The position numbers and the translations under genes were made by a program. Of a DNA stretch of 64,000 bases, positions 8,754 through 17,906 are shown piece after piece. A model generated the notes under the pieces. It ran no database searches. It saw only the letters and a program-made list of their open reading frames with translations, and was not told the origin of the DNA. The DNA is taken from contig NZ_BMUI01000010.1 in NCBI RefSeq assembly GCF_014650115.1, forward strand, positions 124,001-188,000. Reading direction: 5' to 3'. The first letter of the stretch is position 1, and each line of letters starts with the position of its first letter. Origin of the DNA: Streptomyces olivaceoviridis. Its GTDB lineage: Bacteria > Actinomycetota > Actinomycetes > Streptomycetales > Streptomycetaceae.

Positions 8754-10271
8754 ATGACCCACCCGCCTGACACGGGACCGGCCCCGGTGCTGGCACTCAA
8801 GGGCGTCTCGAAGTCCTTCGGCGCCGTACGCGCCCTGAGGGACGTCTCCCTGGAGCTGCTGCCCGGCGAGGTGCACGCCCTCGCCGGAGAGAACGGCGCG
8901 GGCAAGTCGACGCTGATCAAGACCCTCGCCGGAGTGCATCGGCCGGACACCGGTCAGGTGCTGCTCGACGGCGAGCCCGTCGTCTTCCACGGCCCCGGCG
9001 ACGCCCGCGACGCCGGCATCGCCGTGATCTACCAGGAGCCCACGCTCTTCCCCGACCTGTCGATCGCCGAGAACATCTTCATGGGCCGCCGGCCCCGGCG
9101 CGCCCTCGGCCGGATCGACCACAAGGCCACCCACGCGGCCACGGCCGCCCTGATGCGGCGGCTCGGCGTCGACCTCGACCCCGACCGGCCGGCCCGCGGC
9201 CTGTCCATCGCCGACCAGCAGATCGTGGAGATCGCCAAGGCGCTGTCCTTCGACGCCCGGGTCCTGATCATGGACGAGCCGACCGCCGCGCTCACCGGCA
9301 GCGAGGTGGCCCGCCTCTTCGGCGTGGTCCGCACCCTGCGGGAACAGGGCGCGGCCGTGCTGTTCATCTCGCACCGGCTGGAGGAGATCTTCGCGATCTG
9401 CCAGAAGGTCACCACACTGCGGGACGGCGCCTGGATCGCCGGCGAGCCGCTCGCCGGGATGACCGAGGACGACCTGGTCCGCCGCATGGTCGGCCGCGAC
9501 CTGGCCGAGCTCTACCCGAAGCAGCAGGTCCAGGTCGGCGACGTCGCGCTCAGCGTGCGGCGGCTGACCCGCGAGGGCGTCTTCACCGACGTCTCCTTCG
9601 AGGTCCGGCGCGGAGAGATCGTCGGCCTCGCGGGGCTGGTCGGGGCCGGCCGCACCGAGGTGGCCCGGGCCGTGTTCGGCGTCGACCGCTGGGACGCGGG
9701 CGAGGTCGAGGTCGGCGGGCGCCGGCTCACGAACGGCGCCCCGTCCGCCGCGATGGCGGCCGGACTCGCCCTCGTGCCCGAGGACCGGCGGGCCCAGGGC
9801 CTGGTGATGGACATGTCCATCGAACGGAACATCGGCCTGACCGGACTCCGTACGACCGCCCGGGCCGGGCTGGTGGACCGGACCGCCGAACGCAGCCGGT
9901 CCCTGGACTGGGCCGTGAAGCTCCAGGTGAAGTACGCCCGGATCGCGGACGCCGTCTCCACCCTGTCCGGCGGCAACCAGCAGAAGGTCGTCCTCGCCAA
10001 GTGGCTCGCCACCGGCCCCCAGGTGCTCATCGTGGACGAACCCACCCGGGGCATCGACGTCGGCACCAAGGCCGAGGTGCACCGGCTGCTCGGCGAGCTG
10101 GCCGCCGACGGGGTCGCCGTCCTGATGATCTCCTCCGACCTGCCCGAGATCCTCGGTATGGCCGACCGCGTCCTCGTGATGCACGAGGGCCGGATCACCG
10201 CCGAGATACCCCGCGCCGACGCCACCGAGGAGACCGTGATGGCCGCAGCCACCGGGAGGGCCGCCGCATGA
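8754..10271 (+). CDS. Sugar (rhamnose-type) ABC transporter ATP-binding protein, duplicated ATPase
   Basis: 505-residue RbsA/RhaT-like ATPase with two ABC cassettes. The first has Walker A GENGAGKST (near residue 44), a diverged GLSIADQQIVEIAKAL signature and Walker B LIMDEPTAAL; the second has a degenerate Walker A GLVGAGRTE (near 305), LSGGNQQKVVLAKWL and LIVDEPTRGID. This asymmetric pattern is characteristic of CUT2 importers for pentoses and deoxysugars. Start ATG 8754 follows GAGGAG; a longer upstream frame is not needed. Its stop overlaps the first permease start as ATGA. Confidence 0.92.
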   Translation: MTHPPDTGPAPVLALKGVSKSFGAVRALRDVSLELLPGEVHALAGENGAGKSTLIKTLAGVHRPDTGQVLLDGEPVVFHGPGDARDAGIAVIYQEPTLFPDLSIAENIFMGRRPRRALGRIDHKATHAATAALMRRLGVDLDPDRPARGLSIADQQIVEIAKALSFDARVLIMDEPTAALTGSEVARLFGVVRTLREQGAAVLFISHRLEEIFAICQKVTTLRDGAWIAGEPLAGMTEDDLVRRMVGRDLAELYPKQQVQVGDVALSVRRLTREGVFTDVSFEVRRGEIVGLAGLVGAGRTEVARAVFGVDRWDAGEVEVGGRRLTNGAPSAAMAAGLALVPEDRRAQGLVMDMSIERNIGLTGLRTTARAGLVDRTAERSRSLDWAVKLQVKYARIADAVSTLSGGNQQKVVLAKWLATGPQVLIVDEPTRGIDVGTKAEVHRLLGELAADGVAVLMISSDLPEILGMADRVLVMHEGRITAEIPRADATEETVMAAATGRAAA

Positions 10272-11335
10272 CGGTCACCACCGACGAGACCCCCGTCACC
10301 GGGGCACCCCGCTCCGGCGGCACCCGGCTGGTCGACCGGGTCTTCAAGATGCGCGAACTCGCCATCCTGGCCGTCTTCCTGGTGATGATCGCCGTCACCC
10401 AGGCGGGCAACAGCGAGTTCCTGTCCGAGCAGGGCATCAAGGACCTGCTCCTCAACGCGACGATCCTGGTGCTCGTCGCCACCGGCCAGTCACTGGTCGT
10501 CCTCAGCCGCAACGTCGACCTGTCCGTCGGCTCCACGCTCGGCATCAGCGCCTTCGCCGCCGGAACCTACCTCCAGGACGGCGGGAACCCGGTCGTCGCG
10601 ATCCTCCTCGCCGTCCTGCTGGGCATCGGCCTCGGGCTGCTCAACGGCCTCCTCGTGAGCCTCGGCCAGGTCCCCGCACTCGTCGTCACCCTCGGCACCC
10701 TGTACGTCATCCGGGGCGTCGACTCCATCTGGGTCGGCTCCCGCCAGATCACCGCGGCCGATCTGCCCGGCGGCTTCGTCGACTTCGGCTCCGGCGGCAT
10801 CTCCGCGATCCCCTGGCTCGCCGTGATCGCGCTGGTGGTGCTCGTGGCGACGGGCTACTACCTCAAGCACTACGGCAGCGGGCGGGAGCTGTACGCCCTC
10901 GGCTCCAATCCGGAGGCGGCCCGGCTGGCCGGCATCCCGGTCCGCAAGCGCATCCTGGCCGCGTACACCTTCTGCGGAGCGCTCGCCGGACTCGCCGGCG
11001 CGATGTACCTGGCGCGGTTCGGCAACGTCGACTCCGGCACCGGCAACGGCTACGAACTCACCGTCGTCAGCGCCGTGGTGGTCGGCGGCATCGCCTTCAC
11101 CGGAGGCTCCGGCAGCGTCTACGGCGCCGCCCTCGGCGCCCTGCTGCTCACCTCGATCAACAGTGTGCTGCCCGCACTCGGCGTCAGCTCCGTGTGGGTG
11201 CTCGCCATCAACGGCGTCCTGCTGCTGCTCGCCATCGCCGTCGACCGGATCGTGGCGCTGCGCGTGGCCGCCGCCCTGAAGAAGAAGTCGGCCCCCAGGA
11301 GGTCCGCCATGGCGAAGGAGAAGGCCGGTGCCTGA
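10268..11335 (+). CDS. Sugar (rhamnose-type) ABC transporter permease 1
   Basis: 355-residue RbsC/BPD_transp_2-family membrane protein with about ten hydrophobic segments, beginning with LAILAVFLVMIAVTQAG, and the typical ATGQSLVVLSRNVDLSVGS segment that follows the first helices in CUT2 permeases. The YALGSNPEAARLAGI cytoplasmic loop (near residue 210) contacts the ATPase in this family. ATGA overlap with the ATPase and 8-base overlap with the second permease show one translationally coupled unit. Confidence 0.92.
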   Translation: MTVTTDETPVTGAPRSGGTRLVDRVFKMRELAILAVFLVMIAVTQAGNSEFLSEQGIKDLLLNATILVLVATGQSLVVLSRNVDLSVGSTLGISAFAAGTYLQDGGNPVVAILLAVLLGIGLGLLNGLLVSLGQVPALVVTLGTLYVIRGVDSIWVGSRQITAADLPGGFVDFGSGGISAIPWLAVIALVVLVATGYYLKHYGSGRELYALGSNPEAARLAGIPVRKRILAAYTFCGALAGLAGAMYLARFGNVDSGTGNGYELTVVSAVVVGGIAFTGGSGSVYGAALGALLLTSINSVLPALGVSSVWVLAINGVLLLLAIAVDRIVALRVAAALKKKSAPRRSAMAKEKAGA

Positions 11336-12302
11336 GTCGCTCACCCGCGCGGTCCGCTGGGACACGGTCGTCGGCGCGCTGCTCATCGTCCTGTTGCTGC
11401 TGTCGTTCGGCTTCGTCGACGGCTTCGGCAACGCGCTCAACCTGTCGTTCCTCATCGGCAACACGCTCCCGATCGCGCTGATCGCCCTGCCGATGACCCT
11501 GCTGGTCGTCGCCGGCGAGATCGACCTGTCCGTCGCGTCCACGGCCGGGCTGTCCGGCGCGGTGATGGGCAAGCTGTGGAACGAGGGCATGGCCATCGAG
11601 CAGATCATCCCGCTGTGCCTGCTGCTCGGGGTGGTGTGCGGGCTGCTCAACGGCCTGCTGGTCACCCGGCTCGGGCTGCCGTCGCTGGCGGTCACCATCG
11701 GCACGCTCGCCGCCTACCGGGGTGTCGCGCAGATCGTGCTCGGCTCCGACGCGGTGACCGATTTCCCCTCGCAGTACCTGGACTTCGCCGCCGGCCGCCT
11801 CGGTGACTCCTTCCTGCCGCAGGCCTTCCTGCCCTTCCTGGTGCTGCTCGCCGTCGCCGTGGTGCTGCTGCACGCCACGCCGTTCGGCCGGTCGCTGTTC
11901 GCGATCGGCGCGGGGGAGGAGGCGGCGCGGTTCGCGGGGATCCGGGTGAAGCGGACCAAGCTCCTGCTCTTCGTCGCCACGGGGGCCATGTCGGCGCTGA
12001 CCGGTGTCTTCTGGGCGCTGCACTACGCCAGTGCCCGGTACGACAATGCCACCGGACTCGAACTGTCCGTCGTCGCCGCCGTGTTGCTGGGCGGGATCGA
12101 CTTCGACGGGGGCAGGGGCACGATCGGTGGTGCCGTCGCCGGTGTCTTCCTGCTCGGTGCGTTGCAGAACGTGATGAGTCTGCTGAACGTCTCGGCCCAG
12201 TCGCAGATCGTCGTCACCGGTGTGCTGCTCGTGGTGTCCGTGCTGGGCCCCCGGGTCGCGCGGCAGATCTCTCTCGCGCGGGCGGCCGGTTCCACCGGAT
12301 AG
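11328..12302 (+). CDS. Sugar (rhamnose-type) ABC transporter permease 2
   Basis: 324-residue second CUT2 permease, forming a heterodimer with the preceding gene product. Begins at GTG 11328 (MPESLTRAVRWDTVVG) with the VVAGEIDLSVAS motif near residue 62 and the AIGAGEEAARFAGI loop near 192; multiple transmembrane segments throughout. Two different permeases plus one duplicated ATPase match the rhamnose RhaPQT arrangement rather than the ribose system with a single permease. Confidence 0.92.
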   Translation: MPESLTRAVRWDTVVGALLIVLLLLSFGFVDGFGNALNLSFLIGNTLPIALIALPMTLLVVAGEIDLSVASTAGLSGAVMGKLWNEGMAIEQIIPLCLLLGVVCGLLNGLLVTRLGLPSLAVTIGTLAAYRGVAQIVLGSDAVTDFPSQYLDFAAGRLGDSFLPQAFLPFLVLLAVAVVLLHATPFGRSLFAIGAGEEAARFAGIRVKRTKLLLFVATGAMSALTGVFWALHYASARYDNATGLELSVVAAVLLGGIDFDGGRGTIGGAVAGVFLLGALQNVMSLLNVSAQSQIVVTGVLLVVSVLGPRVARQISLARAAGSTG

Positions 12303-12365
12303 CCCGTCGCCGGCCGCGGACCGTCCGCGCCCACGCGGCGGAGCCGCACCTCCACACAACCCCGT

Positions 12366-12380
12366 GCCCCTTCGAGGGGC
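12366..12380 (+). other. Intercistronic stem-loop before the binding-protein gene
   Basis: GCCCCT-TCG-AGGGGC, a 6-base perfect stem with a 3-base loop in the 113-base gap between the second permease and the binding-protein gene. There is no U tract. Such hairpins often protect or partially terminate importer mRNAs so that binding protein exceeds permease; that role is inferred. Confidence 0.45.
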
Positions 12381-12415
12381 GCACCTCCCACTCCTGACGA
12401 CAAGGGGCCCTTCCC

Positions 12416-13495
12416 ATGCTCAAGCCGACCCTCCGCCGCGCCTGCGCCGCCCTCGCCGCCGGCACCTCCCTCGCCCTCGCGCTCACCGCCTGCGGCGGCA
12501 CCACCAAGAAGGACGTCAAGGACGACAACGCCTCCGCCGCCTCCGCCGGCAAGGCCGACCCCAACGCCGCCACCAAGAAGGGGCTGACCGTCGGCTTCCT
12601 GCCCAAGCAGGTCAACAACCCCTACTTCACCACCGCCGACAAGGGCGGCGAGAAGGCGGTCACGGAGCTCGGGTCGACGTACAAGGAGGTGGGGCCCAGC
12701 AGCGCCACCGACACGGCCGGGCAGGTGAGTTACGTCAACACGCTCACCCAGCAGCGGGTGAACGCCATCGCGGTGTCCGCGCAGGACCCGGGCGCGCTGT
12801 GCACGGCGCTGAAGCAGGCCATGAGCAACGGCATCAAGGTCGTCACCTACGACTCCGACACCAGCCCGGGCTGCCGCAACGCCTTCGTCTCGCAGGCCAG
12901 TGCCGAGGACCTGGGCCGTACCGAGGTGCAGCTCCTCGCCCAGCAGATCGGATACAAGGGCGAGATCGCGGTCCTGTCGGCCGCGCAGACCGCGACCAAC
13001 CAGAACACCTGGATCGGCTACATGAAGGACGAGCTGAAGGACCCCAAGTACAAGGACATCAAGCTCGTCAAGATCGCCTACGGCAACGACGACGCCCAGC
13101 AGTCCTTCCAGCAGACCCAGGGCCTGCTCCAGGAGCACCCGAACCTGAAGGGGATCATCTCCCCGACCACCGTCGGCATCAAGGCGGCGGCCCAGTACCT
13201 GTCGGGCTCCAAGTACAAGGGCAAGGTCAAGCTGACCGGCCTCGGCACCCCCGACGACATGCGCAAGTACGTGAAGAACGGCACCGTCGACGCCTTCGAG
13301 CTGTGGGACCCGGCCAAGCTCGGCGACCTGGCCGCCCGGACCGCGGTCGCGCTGGCCTCGGGGCAGATCACCGGCAAGGAGGGCGAGACCTTCAAGGCCG
13401 GCGCCACCACGTACACCATCGGCAAGGACGGCGTGATCAACCTGGGCAAGCCGACCGTGTTCGACGCCAAGAACATCGACCAGTTCAACTTCTGA
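12416..13495 (+). CDS. rhaS: Rhamnose-type ABC transporter substrate-binding lipoprotein
   Basis: 359-residue extracytoplasmic periplasmic-binding-protein-1 (PBP1) fold sugar binder. N-terminal signal with twin positive region MLKPTLRRACAALAAG and lipobox LTAC, cysteine near residue 25, so it should be lipid-anchored outside the membrane. The mature part has KQVNNPYFTTADKGGEKA, typical of RhaS/AI-2/ribose-type binders. A 113-base gap with a stem-loop separates it from the permeases. Substrate rhamnose is inferred from the locus. Confidence 0.9.
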   Translation: MLKPTLRRACAALAAGTSLALALTACGGTTKKDVKDDNASAASAGKADPNAATKKGLTVGFLPKQVNNPYFTTADKGGEKAVTELGSTYKEVGPSSATDTAGQVSYVNTLTQQRVNAIAVSAQDPGALCTALKQAMSNGIKVVTYDSDTSPGCRNAFVSQASAEDLGRTEVQLLAQQIGYKGEIAVLSAAQTATNQNTWIGYMKDELKDPKYKDIKLVKIAYGNDDAQQSFQQTQGLLQEHPNLKGIISPTTVGIKAAAQYLSGSKYKGKVKLTGLGTPDDMRKYVKNGTVDAFELWDPAKLGDLAARTAVALASGQITGKEGETFKAGATTYTIGKDGVINLGKPTVFDAKNIDQFNF

Positions 13496-13511
13496 CGGAC
13501 GGGAGCTGTTG

Positions 13512-13832
13512 ATGCAGCGCGTGTGCTTCCTGCTGAAGGTCAGGGCGGACCGGCTCGACGAGTACCGTGAGCGGCACGCGGCCGTCTGGCCGGAGATGCT
13601 CGACGCCCTGAAGGCGACCGGCTGGCACGACTACTCGCTGTTCCTGCGCGAGGACGGCCTGCTCGTCGGCTATCTGGAGACCGAGGACTTCGCCGCCGCC
13701 CAGGCCGGTATGGCGGCCACCGACGTCAACGCGCGCTGGCAGAAGGAGATGGCACCGTTCTTCGAGTCCCTGGACGGTGCCCGGCCCGACGAGGCCATGC
13801 GACCCCTCACCGAAGTGTTCCACCTCGACTGA
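13512..13832 (+). CDS. rhaM: L-rhamnose mutarotase
   Basis: 106-residue RhaM/YiiL-family protein interconverting alpha- and beta-L-rhamnopyranose. The conserved pattern is visible: CFLLKVR near the start, EYRERHAAVWPEML with the catalytic histidine, GWHDYSLFL, and the C-terminal LTEVFHLD. ATG 13512 is preferred over TTG 13509 because GGGAG at 13501 is then spaced properly. Sits 13 bases after the binding-protein stop, clearly the same operon. Confidence 0.93.
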   Translation: MQRVCFLLKVRADRLDEYRERHAAVWPEMLDALKATGWHDYSLFLREDGLLVGYLETEDFAAAQAGMAATDVNARWQKEMAPFFESLDGARPDEAMRPLTEVFHLD

Positions 13833-13848
13833 CGCGGGAGCCGCGCGG

Positions 13849-14458
13849 ATGAGACCCTCCGTCACCCGGCAGGGCGCCACACGACTGGACGCCCACGCCG
13901 TCTGCTCCGTCTCCTACGACGGCCTGGTCAACACCGGATCGTTCCGGAAGAACGGCCTGTTGACCCACCGGGGCCACCAGTACGCCGCCCGGTACACGGC
14001 GGGCAGCGACGCGGTCGTGGCCCGCCGGGCCCTCGGTGCCGGCGACCGGTCGACGCCCACGCCGCCGCACCGGCCCAAGGCCGACGACGTCCGGGCGCCC
14101 TGGCCGGGTACGGCGGTTCGCGGTGGACCGCGCTCGGGGAGCGGACCGGCGCGACCGGCACGTGCACCGGCGAGCACGGCTCCAGCAGCGCCCGGAACAC
14201 GCACCTGCGCGGGCATCGACCACGACACGCGGGGCCGGCCGCACGCCCTGTCCGCCTGGCGGGAGCGGGACGCGGTCGTCACGCGTGGCCCCGGCGGCCT
14301 CACCAGCCACGGCACCGGCCAGGCGCCGTGGACCCGCTGGACCCGGACCACCCGCTGATGAACCAGGAGAGCCGGTTCATCGACGTTCCCGTACCAGGAG
14401 AAGTCCGCCGATACGGCGCCCTCGGCGCCGCACGTGGCCGACTCCGCCCTGCCGGCGT
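13849..14458 (+). pseudogene. Decayed BNR_4-type beta-propeller gene (possible rhamnose-polymer lyase/hydrolase)
   Basis: From ATG 13849 (after GGGAG) the frame reads TRLDAHAVCSVSYDGLVNTG, then KNGLLTHRGHQYAARYTAG, which match the N-terminus of BNR_4 propeller proteins. Similarity then jumps between frames: SSSARNTHLRG (around 14183-14213), GIDHDTRGRPHALSAWRERD (14212-14271) and DPLDPDHPLMNQESRFIDV (about 14331-14388). Family members are about 400-450 residues, so besides several frameshifts there must be deletions; only about 600 bases remain. BNR_4 proteins include lyases acting on rhamnose-glucuronate polymers, which fits the location directly after rhaM. No intact product is expected. Confidence 0.7.
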
Positions 14459-14514
14459 GACGGTAACGTGAAGGTCGTCCCGCCGCATCCCGTTCCCTGG
14501 AGGTCCGAAGCCCG

Positions 14515-15552
14515 ATGGCCCAGTCGGTGGGTATCAAGGATGTCGCCCGCGCCGCCGGAGTGTCGGTGGGCACGGTGTCCAACGTCATCAACCGCCCGGA
14601 CACCGTCGCCGGCGAGACCCGTGCGCGCGTGCTGTCCGCGATCGACCGGCTCGGGTACGTCCGCAGCGAGTCGGCGCGCCAGCTGCGGGCGGGCCGCAGC
14701 CGGATCATGGGGCTGCTCGTGCTCGACATGGGCAACCCCTTCTTCGTGGACGTGGCGCGCGGCGCCGAGCGCGCGGCCCGGGAGGCCGGGCTCGGCGTGA
14801 TGGTGTGCAACAGCGCGCAGGACGCCGCCGAGGAGGCCGAGTACCTGTCGCTCTTCGCCGAACAGCGGGTGCGGGGCGTGCTGCTCACCCCGGCCGACGC
14901 CACCGGCCGCAACATCGCGGCCTTCCGCCGGCACGGCATCCCGTTCGTGCTGGTCGACCGGGTCGCCGAGGGCACCACCGAGTGCTCGGTCTCCGTGGAC
15001 GACATCGCGGGCGGCGCGCTGGCGGTGCGGCACCTGGTGGACGCCGGGCACCGCTCGATCGCCTACGTCAGCGGGCCGCCCGGGCTCAACCAGGTCCGCG
15101 ACCGGCGCACCGGCGCGCTGAACGCCCTCGCCGAGGCCGGGCTCGGCCCCGAGGCGCTGCGCGAACTGCCCACCGAGCGGCTCGACGTGGCCGCCGGCCG
15201 GGACGCGGGTGCCCGGCTGCTCGGCCTCGCCGACCGGCCCACCGCCGTGTTCTGCGCCAACGACCTGCTCGCCCTCGGCGTGCTCCAGGCGATGTACGCG
15301 GCGGGCGTGACCGTCCCGGACGACCTGGCGATCGTCGGCTACGACGACATCGAGTTCGCCGCCGCCGCTGCCGTACCCCTCACCTCGGTGCGCCAGCCCG
15401 CCGTCACGATGGGCGCCCTCGCCGCCGAACTGCTGCTGGAGGAGACCGAGCGGGGCGAGGGGGACGGCAAGGGGAAGCGGACCCACGAGCACCGGCGGGT
15501 GGTGCTCCAGCCGGAACTGGTGGTGCGCCGGTCCAGCCTCGCCGCACGCTGA
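14515..15552 (+). CDS. LacI-family transcriptional regulator of the rhamnose locus
   Basis: 345-residue regulator. Residues 5-28 are a LacI helix-turn-helix (GIKDVARAAGVSVGTVSNVI), followed by the hinge and a PBP1-like sugar-sensing domain (LVLDMGNPFFVDVARG, then CANDLLALGVLQAM near 245). ATG 14515 is preceded by TGGAGG. It ends the plus-strand rhamnose cluster, separated from rhaM by the broken propeller gene. Likely represses both divergent promoters in the absence of rhamnose or a metabolite; the TGAAA operators at 8524 and 8690 are candidate targets. Confidence 0.9.
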   Translation: MAQSVGIKDVARAAGVSVGTVSNVINRPDTVAGETRARVLSAIDRLGYVRSESARQLRAGRSRIMGLLVLDMGNPFFVDVARGAERAAREAGLGVMVCNSAQDAAEEAEYLSLFAEQRVRGVLLTPADATGRNIAAFRRHGIPFVLVDRVAEGTTECSVSVDDIAGGALAVRHLVDAGHRSIAYVSGPPGLNQVRDRRTGALNALAEAGLGPEALRELPTERLDVAAGRDAGARLLGLADRPTAVFCANDLLALGVLQAMYAAGVTVPDDLAIVGYDDIEFAAAAAVPLTSVRQPAVTMGALAAELLLEETERGEGDGKGKRTHEHRRVVLQPELVVRRSSLAAR

Positions 15553-15715
15553 GCCTCGCGGTGTCCCCGCCCGCGTCCAGCCTCGCACCGGACGGACGCG
15601 CCGATCGGCGGCGCTGACCGGAAGTTCAGTAACAATCCATGATCCCGGTGCTCGGCCCACACCGGCCCATGTGCTCAACTGGGAGACGTCCAGCCCGTCC
15701 GTCCCAGGAGACCCG

Positions 15716-17017
15716 TTGAGCCTCAGCTACCGCCAGCCCGGCGTCGTGCTCACCGACCGCCACTTCACCGTGCCCCTCGACCACGCCGACCCGGGCGGCG
15801 AGACGATCGAGCTGTACGCCCGCGAGGCGGTGGCGAGCGACAAGGCCGGGCAGGACCTGCCCTGGCTGGTGTACCTGCAAGGCGGCCCCGGCTTCGGGGC
15901 GAATCGTTTCGTCGGACGGGAGGCCTGGCTCGACCGGGCCTTGAAGGAGTACCGCGTCCTGCTCCTCGACCAGCGCGGCACCGGACGCTCCACGCCCGCC
16001 ACCCGGCAGACGCTGCCGCTGCGCGGCGGTCCCGCCGCCCAGGCCGACTACCTCACCCACTTCCGCGCCGACTCCATCGTCCGCGACTGCGAGGCCATCC
16101 GCCCCCAGGTCACCGGCGGCGCCCCGTGGACCGTGCTCGGCCAGAGCTTCGGCGGCTTCTGCACGGTGTCGTACCTCTCCCTCGCCCCCGAGGGCCTCGC
16201 CACCGCGATCATCACCGGCGGCCTGCCGTCCCTGCACGCCCACGCCGACGACGTCTACCGGGCCGCCTACCCGCGCGTCGAGCGCAAGGTCGCCGCGCAC
16301 TACGCCCGCTACCCGCAGGACGTGGAGCGGGCCCGCCGGATCGCCGACCACCTCCTCACCCACGACGTGGTGCTGCCGAACGGCTACCGCTTCACCGTGG
16401 AGGCCTTCCAGTCCCTGGGCATCATGCTGGGCGCGAGCGACGGCAGCCACCGGCTGCACCACCTCCTGGAGGACGCCTTCGTGGTGACCCCGGCCGGCCT
16501 GGAGCTGTCCGACGCCTTCCAGGAGCAGGCCCAGTCCCTCCTGTCGTACGCCTCGCACCCCCTGTACGCCCTCGTCCACGAGTCGATCTACGGCCAGGAC
16601 GCGCGCCCCACCGCCTGGTCGGCCGAGCGCGTCCGCGCCGAGTTCCCGCAGTTCGACGCGGCCAAGACACTCACCGGCGACGGCCCGGTCCTGTTCACCG
16701 GCGAGACCGTCCACCCCTGGGTGTTCGACGCCGACCCGGCCCTGCGCCCCCTGCGCGAGACGGCCGAACTGCTCGCCGCGCGCACCGACTGGCGCCCCCT
16801 GTACGACCCCGCGCGGCTCGCCGCCAACGAGGTCCCGGTCGCCGCGGCCGTCTACCACGACGACATGTACGTCGACACCGGCCACTCCCTTCAGACGGCC
16901 GGCGCGATCCGTGGCCTGCGCCCCTGGGTCACCAACGAGTACGAGCACGACGGCCTGCGCACGGGCGCGCCCCGCGTCCTGGACCGGCTGCTGGCGCTGG
17001 TACGCGACGAGGTGTGA
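15716..17017 (+). CDS. Alpha/beta hydrolase, proline iminopeptidase-like (peptidase S33)
   Basis: 433-residue alpha/beta hydrolase. The oxyanion region YLQGGPGFGA (near residue 60), LLLDQRGTGRS (near 85) and nucleophile elbow GQSFGGF (serine near 143) mark the S33 proline iminopeptidase group. The acid/histidine part falls in the C-terminal third (AAVYHDDMYVD). TTG at 15716 is chosen because CAGGAG at 15705 is spaced correctly and the sequence from there (SLSYRQPGVVLTDRHFTV) looks like the family start; GTG 15671 would add 15 residues. Role: cytosolic aminopeptidase, exact substrate unknown. Confidence 0.85.
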   Translation: MSLSYRQPGVVLTDRHFTVPLDHADPGGETIELYAREAVASDKAGQDLPWLVYLQGGPGFGANRFVGREAWLDRALKEYRVLLLDQRGTGRSTPATRQTLPLRGGPAAQADYLTHFRADSIVRDCEAIRPQVTGGAPWTVLGQSFGGFCTVSYLSLAPEGLATAIITGGLPSLHAHADDVYRAAYPRVERKVAAHYARYPQDVERARRIADHLLTHDVVLPNGYRFTVEAFQSLGIMLGASDGSHRLHHLLEDAFVVTPAGLELSDAFQEQAQSLLSYASHPLYALVHESIYGQDARPTAWSAERVRAEFPQFDAAKTLTGDGPVLFTGETVHPWVFDADPALRPLRETAELLAARTDWRPLYDPARLAANEVPVAAAVYHDDMYVDTGHSLQTAGAIRGLRPWVTNEYEHDGLRTGAPRVLDRLLALVRDEV

Positions 17018-17091
17018 CGTACGCGATAGGACGGCCGGGGCGCGCCGTACACGACGTCGCGCACGGGACGGGGCGGCATAGTGTGCCGCCC

Positions 17092-17835
17092 ATGACCGAG
17101 CCGAAGATCACCCAGCTCCAGCCCCTGCCCGACGACTGGCAGCGCGCCCTCGCCGTGGTGGCCCACCCGGACGACCTCGAATACGGGTGTTCCGCGGCGG
17201 TCGCCGCCTGGACCGACGCCGGCCGCGAGGTCGCCTATGTGCTGGCCACCCGCGGCGAGGCGGGCATCGACACCCTGGACCCGGCCACCTGCGGCCCGCT
17301 GCGCGAGCGTGAGCAGCGGGCCGCCGCGGCCGTCGTCGGCGTCGGCACCGTGGAGTTCCTCGACCACCGGGACGGCGTGATCGAGTACGGCAGCGCGCTG
17401 CGCCGCGACATCGCCGCCGCGATACGCCGCCACCGCCCCGAACTCGTCGTCACGCTCAACCACCGCGACACCTGGGGCGGCGTCGCCTGGAACACCCCCG
17501 ACCACGTCGCCGTCGGCCGCGCCACCCTGGACGCCGCCGCCGACGCGGGCAACCGCTGGATCTTCCCCGAACTCGCCGAGCAGGGCCTCCAGCCCTGGAA
17601 CGGCGTCCGCTGGGTGGCCGTCGCCGGTTCGGGCAGCCCCACGCACGCCGTCGACGCCAGGCCGGGCCTGGACCGCGCGGTGCGCTCACTGCTCGAACAC
17701 CGCACCTACATCGAGGCGTTGACCGACCAGGACCCGAAGACGTACGTCCATGACTTCCTGACCGAGACCACCACGGCCACCGGCGAGCGCTTCGGCGGCA
17801 CACCGGCCGTGGCCTTCGAACTGTTCGCCCGCTAG
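17092..17835 (+). CDS. PIG-L family deacetylase
   Basis: 247-residue member of the PIG-L/LmbE zinc-dependent N-acetyl-sugar deacetylase family. The metal motif VVAHPDDLEYG (near residue 24) and the second metal histidine in WNTPDHVAVG (near 143) are intact. In actinomycetes this family includes mycothiol enzymes MshB and Mca, but several paralogues act in other pathways; nothing nearby fixes the substrate. 74 bases after the hydrolase, possibly a separate unit. Confidence 0.85.
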   Translation: MTEPKITQLQPLPDDWQRALAVVAHPDDLEYGCSAAVAAWTDAGREVAYVLATRGEAGIDTLDPATCGPLREREQRAAAAVVGVGTVEFLDHRDGVIEYGSALRRDIAAAIRRHRPELVVTLNHRDTWGGVAWNTPDHVAVGRATLDAAADAGNRWIFPELAEQGLQPWNGVRWVAVAGSGSPTHAVDARPGLDRAVRSLLEHRTYIEALTDQDPKTYVHDFLTETTTATGERFGGTPAVAFELFAR

Positions 17836-17906
17836 CGGCGCCGCGGGCCGCCGTCGCGGGTGCGCGTGGGTGCGGGGGCAAGCTCGCAGGTCAGTAGGCT
17901 GTCCCC

